Shown: positions 1 to 6,545, numbered from the stretch's first letter. The stretch is 9,640 nt of DNA from Burkholderiaceae bacterium (GCA_017997515.1 JAGOEY010000047.1:1-9640); one strand, 5' to 3'. The notes: generated by a model not told the origin, from the sequence alone. Program-made: numbers and translations.

Positions 1-1781
1 CCGCCCCCCTCAAAGACATGTTGTTCAACATCGAACACCTGGCCCGCATCGACCAGATTGCGCAGATTCCCGGCTTTGAAGACGCCGGGCTGGACACCGC
101 GCAGGCAGTGCTCGAAGAGTGCGCCAAACTCAACGAGGGGGTGCTGGCTCCGCTCAATTTCGAAGGGGACAAGAACCCTTCCAGCTGGAAGGACGGTGTG
201 GTCACCACCACACCGGGTTTTAAGGACGCATTCCGCCAGTATGGCGAAGGCGGCTGGCAGGGCCTGCAGCACCCTACGGACTTTGGCGGCCAGGGCCTGC
301 CCAAAACCATCGGCGCGGCCTGCATCGAAATGACCAACAGCGCCAACATGAGTTTTGCCCTGTGCCCGCTGCTCACCGACGGCGCTATCGAGGCACTGCT
401 GACCGCAGGCTCGGACGAACTCAAGGCCACCTACCTCGAAAAACTGGTGACGGGCCAATGGACCGGCACCATGAACCTGACCGAGCCGCAGGCTGGCAGC
501 GACTTGGCACTGGTACGCACCCGCGCCGAGCCCCAGCCTGACGGCAGCTACAAGGTGTTTGGCACCAAGATTTTTATCACCTACGGTGAACACGACATGG
601 CCGAGAACATCGTCCACCTCGTGTTGGCCCGTGTGGTGGGCGCACCCGAAGGTGTGAAGGGCATCAGCCTGTTTGTGGTGCCCAAATTTATGGTCAATGC
701 TGACGGCACGCTGGGTGCCCGCAACGATGCCCACTGTGTGAGCATCGAACACAAGATGGGCATCAAGGCCAGTCCCACCGCGGTGCTGCAGTTTGGTGAC
801 CACGGTGGTGCCGTCGGGTATCTGGTGGGCCAGGAAAACCGGGGGCTCGAATACATGTTCATCATGATGAACGCCGCCCGTTACGCCGTGGGTGTGCAAG
901 GTATTGCGGTGGCCGAACGGGCCTACCAAAAGGCCGTGGCCTTTGCCAAGGACCGCGTGCAAAGCCGCCCGGTGGATGGCTCCATCAACGCCAGCGCGGC
1001 CATCATCCACCACCCGGATGTGAAACGGATGCTGATGACCATGCGCGCCTACACCGAGGGCTGCCGCGCCATGGCGGCGGTGGCGGCTGCTGCCTACGAC
1101 GCCGCACACCACCACCCCGATGCCGATGCGCGCAAACAAAACGCTGCGTTCTACGAATTCCTGGTGCCACTGGTCAAGGGCTACAGCACCGAGATGAGCC
1201 TGGAGGTCACATCGCTGGGTGTGCAGGTGCACGGCGGTATGGGTTTCATCGAGGAAACCGGTGCCGCGCAGTACTACCGCGACGCCAAGATTTTGACCAT
1301 CTACGAAGGCACCACCGCCATCCAGGCCAACGACCTGGTCGGCCGCAAGACCGCCCGCGACGGTGGGCAGACGGCCAAGGGAATTGCCGCGCAGGTCGCT
1401 GAAACCGAAGCCGCTTTGGTGGCCAGCGGCAGCGCCCAGGCGCTGGCCGTTGCCAAACGCCTGAAGGCAGCGCGTGAAGCTTTCCTCGACGTGGTGGACT
1501 TTGTGGCCGGCAAAACCAAGGCTGAGCCCAACGCCGTGTTTGCGGGCAGCGTGCCGTACCTGATGCTGGCAGGCAACCTGGTGGCGGGCTGGCAACTGGC
1601 GCGTTCGCTGCGGGTTGCAGAAGAGCAGCTGGCGGCGGGTGTGGACACCGCCTTTATGCAGGCCAAGATCGCCACCGCCCATTTCTACGCCGAACACCTG
1701 CTGAACAAAGCCCCCGGCATACGCGACAGCATCGTCGATGGTGCCGCCAGTGTGACTGCCCTGGCGCTGGAGTCGTTTTAA
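1..1781 (+). CDS. Acyl-CoA dehydrogenase, large form with extra C-terminal domain (5' end outside window)
   Basis: FAD enzyme that introduces an alpha-beta double bond into an acyl-CoA and passes electrons to electron-transfer flavoprotein. The frame is open to the window edge: codons before the Met at 18 read A-P-L-K-D, matching the PLKDMLF start region of this family, so the true start lies a few codons upstream. Counting from that Met (587 residues), an N-terminal helical domain is followed by the middle beta domain signature MNLTEPQAGSDLA (about 151-163) and the C-terminal helical domain with NRGLEYMFIMMNAARY (about 275-290). QVHGGMGFIEE precedes IYEGTTAIQ, whose Glu430 matches the catalytic base of medium-chain-type enzymes. 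About 120 further residues form the extra C-terminal domain of roughly 600-residue relatives, some of which are annotated as DmdC-like (3-methylmercaptopropionyl-CoA dehydrogenase). Substrate cannot be read from sequence. The flavin oxidoreductase gene follows after 100 bases on the same strand. Confidence 0.95.
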   Translation, partial: APLKDMLFNIEHLARIDQIAQIPGFEDAGLDTAQAVLEECAKLNEGVLAPLNFEGDKNPSSWKDGVVTTTPGFKDAFRQYGEGGWQGLQHPTDFGGQGLPKTIGAACIEMTNSANMSFALCPLLTDGAIEALLTAGSDELKATYLEKLVTGQWTGTMNLTEPQAGSDLALVRTRAEPQPDGSYKVFGTKIFITYGEHDMAENIVHLVLARVVGAPEGVKGISLFVVPKFMVNADGTLGARNDAHCVSIEHKMGIKASPTAVLQFGDHGGAVGYLVGQENRGLEYMFIMMNAARYAVGVQGIAVAERAYQKAVAFAKDRVQSRPVDGSINASAAIIHHPDVKRMLMTMRAYTEGCRAMAAVAAAAYDAAHHHPDADARKQNAAFYEFLVPLVKGYSTEMSLEVTSLGVQVHGGMGFIEETGAAQYYRDAKILTIYEGTTAIQANDLVGRKTARDGGQTAKGIAAQVAETEAALVASGSAQALAVAKRLKAAREAFLDVVDFVAGKTKAEPNAVFAGSVPYLMLAGNLVAGWQLARSLRVAEEQLAAGVDTAFMQAKIATAHFYAEHLLNKAPGIRDSIVDGAASVTALALESF

Positions 1782-1784
1782 ACT

Positions 1785-1846
1785 GTTTGCTATCAAATAA
1801 GTAGCTTCTTGCGCCCGATTGGTGGGCGCCAGGAGCACTTTTTATC
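1785..1846. repeat. Intergenic repeat, GCTAT...TAGC type, copy 1
   Basis: Lies between the acyl-CoA dehydrogenase and the flavin oxidoreductase. It starts with TTTGCTATCAAATAAGTAGC (inverted arms GCTA 1789-1792 and TAGC 1802-1805). A perfect 6-bp hairpin follows, GCGCCC 1811-1816 with GGGCGC 1824-1829 and a 7-base loop, then a short T-run at 1840-1843. I recall this layout (AT-rich palindrome, then a GCGC hairpin, then T-rich tail) as a common short intergenic repeat in Comamonadaceae genomes. A second, diverged copy lies at about 5184-5263. It may act as a weak terminator or mRNA structure, but the T-run is nine bases from the stem, so termination would be poor. Confidence 0.6.
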
Positions 1847-1881
1847 CATAAATCCAGAGACAAACACCGCAAGGAGAACCC

Positions 1882-2838
1882 ATGTCAAAACTGCCCGCCG
1901 TACTCCAGAACCTGCCCCTGCCCATCATTGGCTCACCGCTCTTCATCATCAGCACACCCGCGCTGGTGATTGCCCAGTGCAAGGCCGGTGTGGTGGGTGC
2001 CATGCCCGCGCTGAACGCCCGCCCGGCCGAACAGCTGGAAGAGTGGCTGATTGAAATTACCGAGACACTGGCCGCCTACAACAAGGCCAACCCCGACAAA
2101 CCCGCCGCACCCTTTGCTATCAACCAGATCGTGCACAAGAGCAACGAGCGGCTGGAACACGACATGGCGCTGTGTGTGAAGTACAAGGTGCCGATCATCA
2201 TCACATCGCTGGGCGCGCGTGAAGACATCAACGCCGCTGCCCACAGCTACGGTGGTGTGGTGTTACACGACATCATCAACAACAAACATGCACGCAAGGC
2301 GATCGAAAAGGGCGCTGACGGCCTGATCGCTGTGGCCGCCGGTGCCGGTGGCCACGCAGGTGTAAAGAGCCCGTTTGCCCTGATCCAGGAAATCCGCCAG
2401 TGGTTTGACGGCCCCATCGCGCTGAGTGGCTCCATTGCAAGTGGCGACGCCGTGCTGGCCGCGCAGGCCATGGGCGCTGACTTCGCCTACATCGGCTCCG
2501 CGTTCATCGCCACCACCGAAGCACGCGCTGCGGATGCGTATAAACAGTCCATCGTGGACAGCAACTCGGACGACATCGTTTACAGCAACCTGTTCACCGG
2601 TGTGCACGGCAACTACCTTGCGCCCAGCATCCGCAACGCGGGTATGGACCCTGAAAACCTGCCCGAGAGTGATCCCAGCAAGATGAACTTTGCGGGCGAC
2701 AAGTCCAAGGCCTGGAAAGACATCTGGGGCTGCGGCCAGGGTATTGGTGCGATCGACCAGGTGCGCAGCACGGCTGACTTTGTGGCCAAGCTTAAGACGG
2801 AATACGCCGCTGCGCGGGCGCGCTTGCAACTCGCCTGA
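1882..2838 (+). CDS. NAD(P)H-dependent flavin oxidoreductase / nitronate monooxygenase family
   Basis: 318-residue FMN-dependent TIM-barrel enzyme related to nitronate monooxygenase and 2-nitropropane dioxygenase. Known members oxidise nitronates with O2 or act as NAD(P)H:quinone reductases; which applies here cannot be told. N-terminal PIIGSPLFIIS (14-24) is the first barrel strand and flavin contact region. AGAGGHAG (153-160) carries His158, equivalent to the conserved active-site His of the family. LSGSIASGDAVLAAQAMGAD (181-200) and YIGSAFIAT (203-211) are the phosphate-binding strands. The start is well set: AAGGAG at 1871-1876 lies five bases before the ATG. It follows an acyl-CoA dehydrogenase on the same strand and is closed by a strong terminator, so the two may be co-transcribed. 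Such oxidoreductases are often found near acyl-CoA metabolism genes. Confidence 0.92.
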   Translation: MSKLPAVLQNLPLPIIGSPLFIISTPALVIAQCKAGVVGAMPALNARPAEQLEEWLIEITETLAAYNKANPDKPAAPFAINQIVHKSNERLEHDMALCVKYKVPIIITSLGAREDINAAAHSYGGVVLHDIINNKHARKAIEKGADGLIAVAAGAGGHAGVKSPFALIQEIRQWFDGPIALSGSIASGDAVLAAQAMGADFAYIGSAFIATTEARAADAYKQSIVDSNSDDIVYSNLFTGVHGNYLAPSIRNAGMDPENLPESDPSKMNFAGDKSKAWKDIWGCGQGIGAIDQVRSTADFVAKLKTEYAAARARLQLA

Positions 2839-2864
2839 AAAACCACTGAAGACCGTGAACACGG

Positions 2865-2899
2865 ACTCCCTCGCGGCGCTGGCTGCGAGGGAGTTTTTT
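2865..2899 (+). terminator. Strong intrinsic terminator after the flavin oxidoreductase gene
   Basis: Perfect 10-bp GC-rich stem: ACTCCCTCGC at 2865-2874 pairs with GCGAGGGAGT at 2885-2894. The loop is ten bases, and T runs from 2894 to 2899 directly at the stem end. It begins 26 bases after the stop codon at 2838. This is a textbook rho-independent terminator for + strand transcription. Confidence 0.9.
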
Positions 2900-2979
2900 C
2901 ATTTCAGGTGCCCATGGTGCGAGACCTTGCCGCCCTCAGAGCATAGAGCGTGGGGCGCTGCGCTTCCAGGGCACCGCGG

Positions 2980-3045
2980 AACGGGCTTTGCCCGGCCGCT
3001 GGTGCCGCCCCTTGGGGGGAAGCGCCGCAGGCGCATCGGGGGAGT
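2980..3045. repeat. GC-rich multi-hairpin intergenic repeat
   Basis: Lies between two convergent genes, after the terminator and just before the stop codon of the isomerase-like gene. It contains three back-to-back small hairpins. They are CGGGC/GCCCG (2982-2986 and 2990-2994, loop TTT), CCCC/GGGG around 3008-3017 with a TT loop, and GCGCC/GGCGC (3022-3026 and 3030-3034, loop GCA). A final GGGGG run closes the element. I recognise the order 'CCCCTTGGGGGG, AAGCGCCGCAGGCGC, ATCGGGGG' as a dispersed repeat frequent in Comamonadaceae genomes. Recognition is from memory; only one copy lies here. It may help block read-through from the - strand gene, but there is no T-run for either strand. Confidence 0.6.
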
Positions 3046-3051
3046 TTCATG

Positions 3052-3642
3052 TCATGCCAGTGCCTCGCGCACAAAGTCCAGCCGGTCTTGCCCAAAAAAC
3101 ATCTCGTCGCCCACAAACACCGTGGGCGCCCCAAACACGCCGCGTTGTACCGCTTCTTCGGTGGTGGTTTTGAGCCGGGCCTTGACCTCAGGGTCGTTCA
3201 CGAGGGCAAAGATGTCGGCTGGCGCAAAGCCGCCCGCAGCCAGTGCCTCGGCCACCACCGCCGGGTCGTTCATGTTGCGCACGTCCACCCACATCGCGTG
3301 GAACACGGTGGTCAACAAGGCTTCAAAACGGGCCGGGTCGCGCACTTGTGTGCCTGAAATGGCGCGCATCAGCTGCAGCGTGTTGATGGGGAAATACGGG
3401 TTGGTTCCCAGCGGCACGCCATAACGCCGCGCAAAGCGGGCCAGGTCACGGTTCATGTAGCGGCCCTTGGGGGGAATGGACGCGGGGGATGTATTTCCGG
3501 TGGCCTGGAACACGCCGCCCAGCAGCATGGGTTTGTAGACCAACTGTGCACCGGCCTGGCGGCACAGGGCCGGCAGCTGCGTCCACGCCAGGTACGACGC
3601 AGGGCTGCCCACGTCAAAATAAAAATCGACAACTTGCTGCAT
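3052..3642 (-). CDS. DsbA-fold 2-hydroxychromene-2-carboxylate isomerase-like protein (kappa-GST family)
   Basis: 196-residue cytosolic thioredoxin-fold protein of the NahD / kappa glutathione transferase family. Characterised NahD performs a glutathione-dependent isomerisation in naphthalene breakdown. MQQVVDFYFDVGSPASYLAW (1-20) is the first strand and active-site turn, with Ser13 at the place of the glutathione-activating Ser; there is no CxxC, so it is not a disulfide oxidoreductase. A helical insert (about 60-160) contains GTNPYFPINTLQLMRA. GVFGAPTVFVGDEMFFGQDRL (168-188) is the conserved cis-Pro and closing region. The frame is open to 3720, but I chose the ATG at 3642 because GGAG lies six bases before it, the family starts there, and the upstream operator would otherwise be coding. 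It is divergent from the tetR-type gene. No aromatic-degradation genes lie nearby, so the substrate is unknown. Confidence 0.9.
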   Translation of the reverse strand: MQQVVDFYFDVGSPASYLAWTQLPALCRQAGAQLVYKPMLLGGVFQATGNTSPASIPPKGRYMNRDLARFARRYGVPLGTNPYFPINTLQLMRAISGTQVRDPARFEALLTTVFHAMWVDVRNMNDPAVVAEALAAGGFAPADIFALVNDPEVKARLKTTTEEAVQRGVFGAPTVFVGDEMFFGQDRLDFVREALA

Positions 3643-3659
3643 TGGAGGCTCCATGGTAA

Positions 3660-3708
3660 AACGATCGTTCAGCAAAAGAACGGTAATTTGCCCACCTTCT
3701 GCTGTCAA
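3660..3708 (-). promoter_or_regulatory. Promoter and predicted TetR operator of the isomerase-like gene
   Basis: The perfect palindrome AACGATCGTT is at 3660-3669, 17 bases before the start codon. The identical 10-mer lies 16 bases before the SDR start (4395-4404). Read on the coding strand, both copies share TGAACGATCGTTT. A further imperfect inverted arm, GAACGGTAAT (3678-3687), pairs with much of ACGATCGTTC. On the - strand a perfect -35 TTGACA (3708-3703) stands 17 bases before a weak -10 TACCGT (3685-3680), which would place transcription start near 3673 and the palindrome just downstream. The position fits repression by the adjacent TetR-type protein. The operator role is inference; the repeat is seen directly. 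Confidence 0.6.
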
Positions 3709-3731
3709 CAAGGTAAACACCCAAGGCCCCC

Positions 3732-4307
3732 ATGCGCTACGCCAATACCCACAAGGAAGACACCCGCAACAAGCTCCTGGCCAGCAGCCGGGCTATTGCC
3801 AAGCGGGGCGGTTTTACATCGACCGGTGTGGATGCGCTGATGGGCTCGATCGGGCTGTCGGGTGGTGCGTTTTACAGCCATTTCCCGTCCAAACAAGCGC
3901 TGTTTGAAGCCATCATTGATGCAGAAATCAGCAACAGCACCGACATGCTGGCGGGCAACGAAGATTCGCCCGACAACCATGTGGCGAAGTGCCTGCGTGA
4001 CTACCTTAGCACCTTCCATGCCATGAACCCCGACGTGGGCTGTGTTCTGCCTGCGCTCGGTGCCGAGATTGCGCGTGCGGGCCCGGAGGTGCGCACAACC
4101 GTGGAGCGCGGCCTCAAACGCACACACAAAAGCTGGAGCGAGCGGGTGGACGACCCGGATGCGGCCTGGGCACTGATTGCCCAGTGTGTGGGCGCTGTGA
4201 TGCTGGCCCGCGCGGTGGAGAGCGACAAAACCCGCAAGGAAATTCTGTCCGCAAGTCGGCGGTTTATCGACAAGGCCCAGGTGCGCGAAGCCAGCAAAAA
4301 AGACTGA
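3732..4307 (+). CDS. TetR/AcrR-family transcriptional regulator
   Basis: 191-residue DNA-binding repressor of TetR type. The N-terminal three-helix DNA-binding domain occupies about residues 8-57: DTRNKLLASSRAIAKRGGF, then the helix-turn-helix GVDALMGSIGLSGGAFYSHF (32-51) and PSKQALFEA. The remaining helical part is the ligand-binding and dimerisation domain, including GCVLPALGAEIARAGPEVR, a motif of one TetR subfamily. The effector cannot be predicted; an acyl-CoA, aromatic acid or xenobiotic would all be normal. The start ATG has AAGG five bases before it, and the stop precedes the SDR gene by 113 bases. It lies between two genes that both carry AACGATCGTT in their leaders, so it very probably represses both. 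Because one copy is in the divergent spacer, it may also control itself. Confidence 0.93.
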   Translation: MRYANTHKEDTRNKLLASSRAIAKRGGFTSTGVDALMGSIGLSGGAFYSHFPSKQALFEAIIDAEISNSTDMLAGNEDSPDNHVAKCLRDYLSTFHAMNPDVGCVLPALGAEIARAGPEVRTTVERGLKRTHKSWSERVDDPDAAWALIAQCVGAVMLARAVESDKTRKEILSASRRFIDKAQVREASKKD

Positions 4308-4317
4308 TCTGCTTTGC

Positions 4318-4334
4318 AGCCCGAGGGCTATTTT
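4318..4334 (+). terminator. Weak candidate terminator after the TetR-type gene
   Basis: AGCCC (4318-4322) and GGGCT (4325-4329) form a short stem only two bases apart (realistically a 4-bp stem with a 4-base loop), followed by ATTTT. It lies ten bases after the stop codon. The stem is short, so read-through into the SDR gene is likely. Confidence 0.3.
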
Positions 4335-4376
4335 CCACGCGCCGTCTTACCGTAGCCGGGCATTGAATGTTGGTTT

Positions 4377-4404
4377 TATAACGTCCATTGGTTGAACGAT
4401 CGTT
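4377..4404 (+). promoter_or_regulatory. Promoter -10 and predicted TetR operator of the SDR gene
   Basis: TATAAC (4377-4382) matches the -10 consensus at five of six positions; no convincing -35 is visible at the right distance. The perfect palindrome AACGATCGTT (4395-4404) follows it and ends 16 bases before the SDR start codon. The same palindrome lies in the leader of the divergent isomerase-like gene, in the same relation to the start codon. A repressor bound here would sit just after the transcription start. A consensus Shine-Dalgarno AAGGAG (4411-4416) follows. Confidence 0.55.
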
Positions 4405-4420
4405 TATTAAAAGGAGACAT

Positions 4421-5161
4421 ATGGCAACAGACACTTCACAGCCCAAAGTGGCGTTGGTGATTGGCGCAGGCGACGCCACTGGCGGGGCCATTGCCCGGCG
4501 GTTTGCACGCGAGGGCTACATCGCTTGTGTCACACGCCGCTCGGCCGACAAGCTGCAGCCGCTCATCGACAGCATCCGCGCCGAGGGTGGCCAGGCCTAC
4601 GGATACGGCAGTGATGCGCGCAAGGAAGAAGACGTGGCGGCGCTGTTCGCGCAGATCGAGGCCGAACACGGCCCGGTGGAGGTGATGGTGTTCAACATCG
4701 GCGCCAATGTGCCCAGCAGCATCCTGGAAGAAACCGCACGTAAATATTTCAAGGTCTGGGAGATGGCGTGTTTCAGCGGTTTCCTCAACGGCCAGGCCGC
4801 CGCCCGTCGGATGGTGGCGCGGGGCCGGGGCACGATTCTGTTCACCGGTGCCACGGCGGCGTTGCGCGGCTCGGCCAATTTTGCGGCCTTTGCCGGTGCC
4901 AAACACGCCTTGCGTGCATTGGCCCAAAGCATGGCGCGCGAGCTGGGCCCGCTGAACATCCATGTGGCTCACGTCGTGGTGGACGGTGCCATCGACACCG
5001 CATTTATCCGTGACACCTTTCCCGAGCGGTACGCGCTGAAGGACCAGGACGGCATTCTGAACCCCGACCACATTGCGGAAAACTACTGGTACCTGCATAC
5101 CCAGCCACGTGACGCCTGGACGTTTGAGCTGGATCTGCGCCCGTATATGGAGCGCTGGTAG
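4421..5161 (+). CDS. Atypical short-chain dehydrogenase (SDR_c10-like, Phe in place of catalytic Tyr)
   Basis: 246-residue Rossmann-fold protein. The nucleotide-binding start is ALVIGAGDATGGAIARRFA (about 11-29), an altered version of the TGxxxGxG motif. An NxGA-like turn is present as FNIGANVP. In the active-site region ILFTGATAALRG is followed by ANFAAFAGAKHALRALA: the usual YxxxK is FxxxK, so the catalytic Tyr is Phe while Lys is kept, and the usual Ser position holds Ala/Thr. I recall the conserved-domain group SDR_c10 (cd05373) being described with exactly this substitution, so it looks like a family property rather than decay. The reaction is therefore uncertain. The start at 4421 is supported by AAGGAG four bases upstream; an in-frame ATG at 4388 would put the operator inside the coding region. 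It sits behind the TetR-type gene. Confidence 0.88.
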   Translation: MATDTSQPKVALVIGAGDATGGAIARRFAREGYIACVTRRSADKLQPLIDSIRAEGGQAYGYGSDARKEEDVAALFAQIEAEHGPVEVMVFNIGANVPSSILEETARKYFKVWEMACFSGFLNGQAAARRMVARGRGTILFTGATAALRGSANFAAFAGAKHALRALAQSMARELGPLNIHVAHVVVDGAIDTAFIRDTFPERYALKDQDGILNPDHIAENYWYLHTQPRDAWTFELDLRPYMERW

Positions 5162-5183
5162 GGGTAAACGACGCACTTCCACG

Positions 5184-5263
5184 ATTTGCTATTGTTTTAA
5201 TAGCTATCTGTGGACGCAGAACGTGCGCTGCAGGCCAATTTGATGCAGAAAACAGCCTCTGCA
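5184..5263. repeat. Intergenic repeat, GCTATT...AATAGC type, copy 2
   Basis: Begins 23 bases after the SDR stop. It has the same TTTGCTAT opening as the copy at 1785, with a perfect 6-bp inverted repeat GCTATT (5188-5193) and AATAGC (5199-5204). After a degenerate GCGC segment the tail GCGCTGCAGGCCAATTTGAT (about 5225-5244) matches my memory of the typical tail of this Comamonadaceae element. A second hairpin, TGCAGA (5244-5249) with TCTGCA (5258-5263), closes it. There is no T-run after either stem on the + strand, so it is a poor terminator. Confidence 0.6.
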
Positions 5264-5274
5264 GCCACATGACG

Positions 5275-5301
5275 CAGACGTGTCTGTAGCCAGTTGACTG
5301 G
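5275..5301. repeat. Two further small inverted repeats before the acyltransferase gene
   Basis: CAGAC/GTCTG (5275-5279 and 5282-5286) and CCAGT/ACTGG (5290-5294 and 5297-5301), each with a two-base centre, follow the repeat element. They may be regulatory half-site pairs upstream of the acyltransferase gene or chance structures. The TTGACT at 5294-5299 resembles a -35 box, but no matching -10 is seen. Confidence 0.3.
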
Positions 5302-5357
5302 TCGGGCTAAACTCACGGGCTTTGTCCAAAGTGTTGCCCATCGCCTGGTGGGGTTCC

Positions 5358-6545
5358 ATGGTTCTGTTAACAACCCGCATGCCGCCCTTGCCACCATCCT
5401 TGCCATCTGCGCACCAACCACCTGAGCGCCCAACGCCCGCCGCGTCGGGCAAGGTGGGCGTGCGCGCTGGCCGTATGCCGATGGTGGATGTGCTCAAGGG
5501 TGTGTCCTGCATGCTGATCGTCCTGCACCACCTGGCTTTTTACGGGCCGATGTCGGATGTTGCCTTGCCGCTGGCGCCGCTGCTGATCGGCTGGCTGTAC
5601 GACTATGGCCGCATGGCGGTGCAGGTGTTTCTGGTGGTCAGCGGTTTCCTCGCGGCCAGCAGCCTGGCACCGGGTGGTGACGCTGTTTTTGACAAACCCC
5701 TGCAGCAGATCCTGCGCCGTTATGCCCGGCTGGCCATGCCCTACCTGCTGGCGCTGACGCTCAGTGTGGCGGTGGCAGCGCTGGTGCGGCCCTGGTTTGG
5801 GCATGTGTCGGTGCCCGACGAGCCCGACCTGCTGCAACTGCTGGCCCATGTGCTGCTGCTGCAAGGCCTGCTGGGGCAGGATTCACTGTCCGCCGGGGTC
5901 TGGTATGTGGCGATTGATTTCCAGCTTTTTGCGCTGACGGTGTTGGGCCTGACCCTGGCGCGCCGTCTGCAGAGCCGTACAGCGCAGCGTGCGCCTTGGG
6001 GCATGCTGCTGGTGGGCTGTATGGCCCTGGCCTCGCTGCTGTACTTCAACCTGCATGCGGCGCTGGACGACACGGCGCTGTATTTCTTTGGTGCCTATGG
6101 CCTGGGCATGCTGGCGTTCTGGGCGGGGCGCTCACCGCACGCGCGTTACTGGCTGGTGCTGCTGGCGCTGCTGGGTGTGCTGGCGCTGGTGCTGCAGTTT
6201 CGCGGGCGTATTGCGGTGGCGCTGGTGGTGGCCTTGTGGCTGGGGGTGGCGCAGGCCTGGCCCCGGCTGCAGCAGTGGCCACGCCATGCGGGTTTGCAGG
6301 CAGTGGGCCAGATGTCGTATTCGGTGTTTCTGATCCACTTTCCGGTGTGCCTGCTGGTCAACGCAGTGGTCAGCCATCTGTGGCCCACGCAGCCGCTGGT
6401 CAACCTGCTCGGCATGCTGGTGGCATTTGGCCTGTCGCTGCTGGCCGGGGCCGTGTTGTACCGGTGTGTAGAGGCCCGGCCGGTGTCGGTGCCCAAACTG
6501 CTGGGCATCCAGGCCGGGCTGGTGGTTGTTGGCTTGGTCGCCTGA
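5358..6545 (+). CDS. Membrane acyltransferase, acyltransferase-3 family (OafA/NolL-like)
   Basis: About 395-residue inner-membrane protein with roughly ten hydrophobic segments; the family transfers acetyl or other acyl groups to sugars of surface polysaccharides, O-antigen or similar. Family marks, numbered from the ATG at 5358: LHHLAFYGP (56-64) with the conserved His pair, VQVFLVVSGFL (88-98, equivalent to the FFxxSGF segment), ILRRYARLAMPY (118-129), GVWYVAIDFQLF (180-191, equivalent to WSLxxExxFY) and MSYSVFLIHFP (319-329). The start is uncertain. I prefer ATG 5358, preceded by GGTGGGG; a TTG at 5322 extends the frame and the ATGs at 5475 and 5481 would remove a Pro-rich, poorly conserved leader of about 40 residues. 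The gene ends with tandem stops TGA-TAA and stands alone, with no glycan genes beside it, so its acceptor is unknown. Confidence 0.85.
   Translation: MVLLTTRMPPLPPSLPSAHQPPERPTPAASGKVGVRAGRMPMVDVLKGVSCMLIVLHHLAFYGPMSDVALPLAPLLIGWLYDYGRMAVQVFLVVSGFLAASSLAPGGDAVFDKPLQQILRRYARLAMPYLLALTLSVAVAALVRPWFGHVSVPDEPDLLQLLAHVLLLQGLLGQDSLSAGVWYVAIDFQLFALTVLGLTLARRLQSRTAQRAPWGMLLVGCMALASLLYFNLHAALDDTALYFFGAYGLGMLAFWAGRSPHARYWLVLLALLGVLALVLQFRGRIAVALVVALWLGVAQAWPRLQQWPRHAGLQAVGQMSYSVFLIHFPVCLLVNAVVSHLWPTQPLVNLLGMLVAFGLSLLAGAVLYRCVEARPVSVPKLLGIQAGLVVVGLVA

Noticed and set aside
1811..1843. Hairpin after the acyl-CoA dehydrogenase as a true terminator
   Set aside because: The stem is only six base pairs and the T-run begins about nine bases after it; better explained as part of the dispersed repeat.
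2263..2862. Open frame of 199 codons on the - strand inside the flavin oxidoreductase gene
   Set aside because: Opposite-strand shadow of a confidently assigned gene; no recognisable domain and no ribosome site noted.
2690..3424. Open frame of 244 codons on the + strand running from the flavin oxidoreductase through the terminator into the isomerase-like gene
   Set aside because: It reads through a strong terminator and a repeat and lies antisense to the isomerase-like gene; no motif seen.
3643..3720. N-terminal extension of the isomerase-like protein to an ATG at 3720
   Set aside because: The added residues do not resemble the family, there is no ribosome site, and the stretch contains the promoter and operator.
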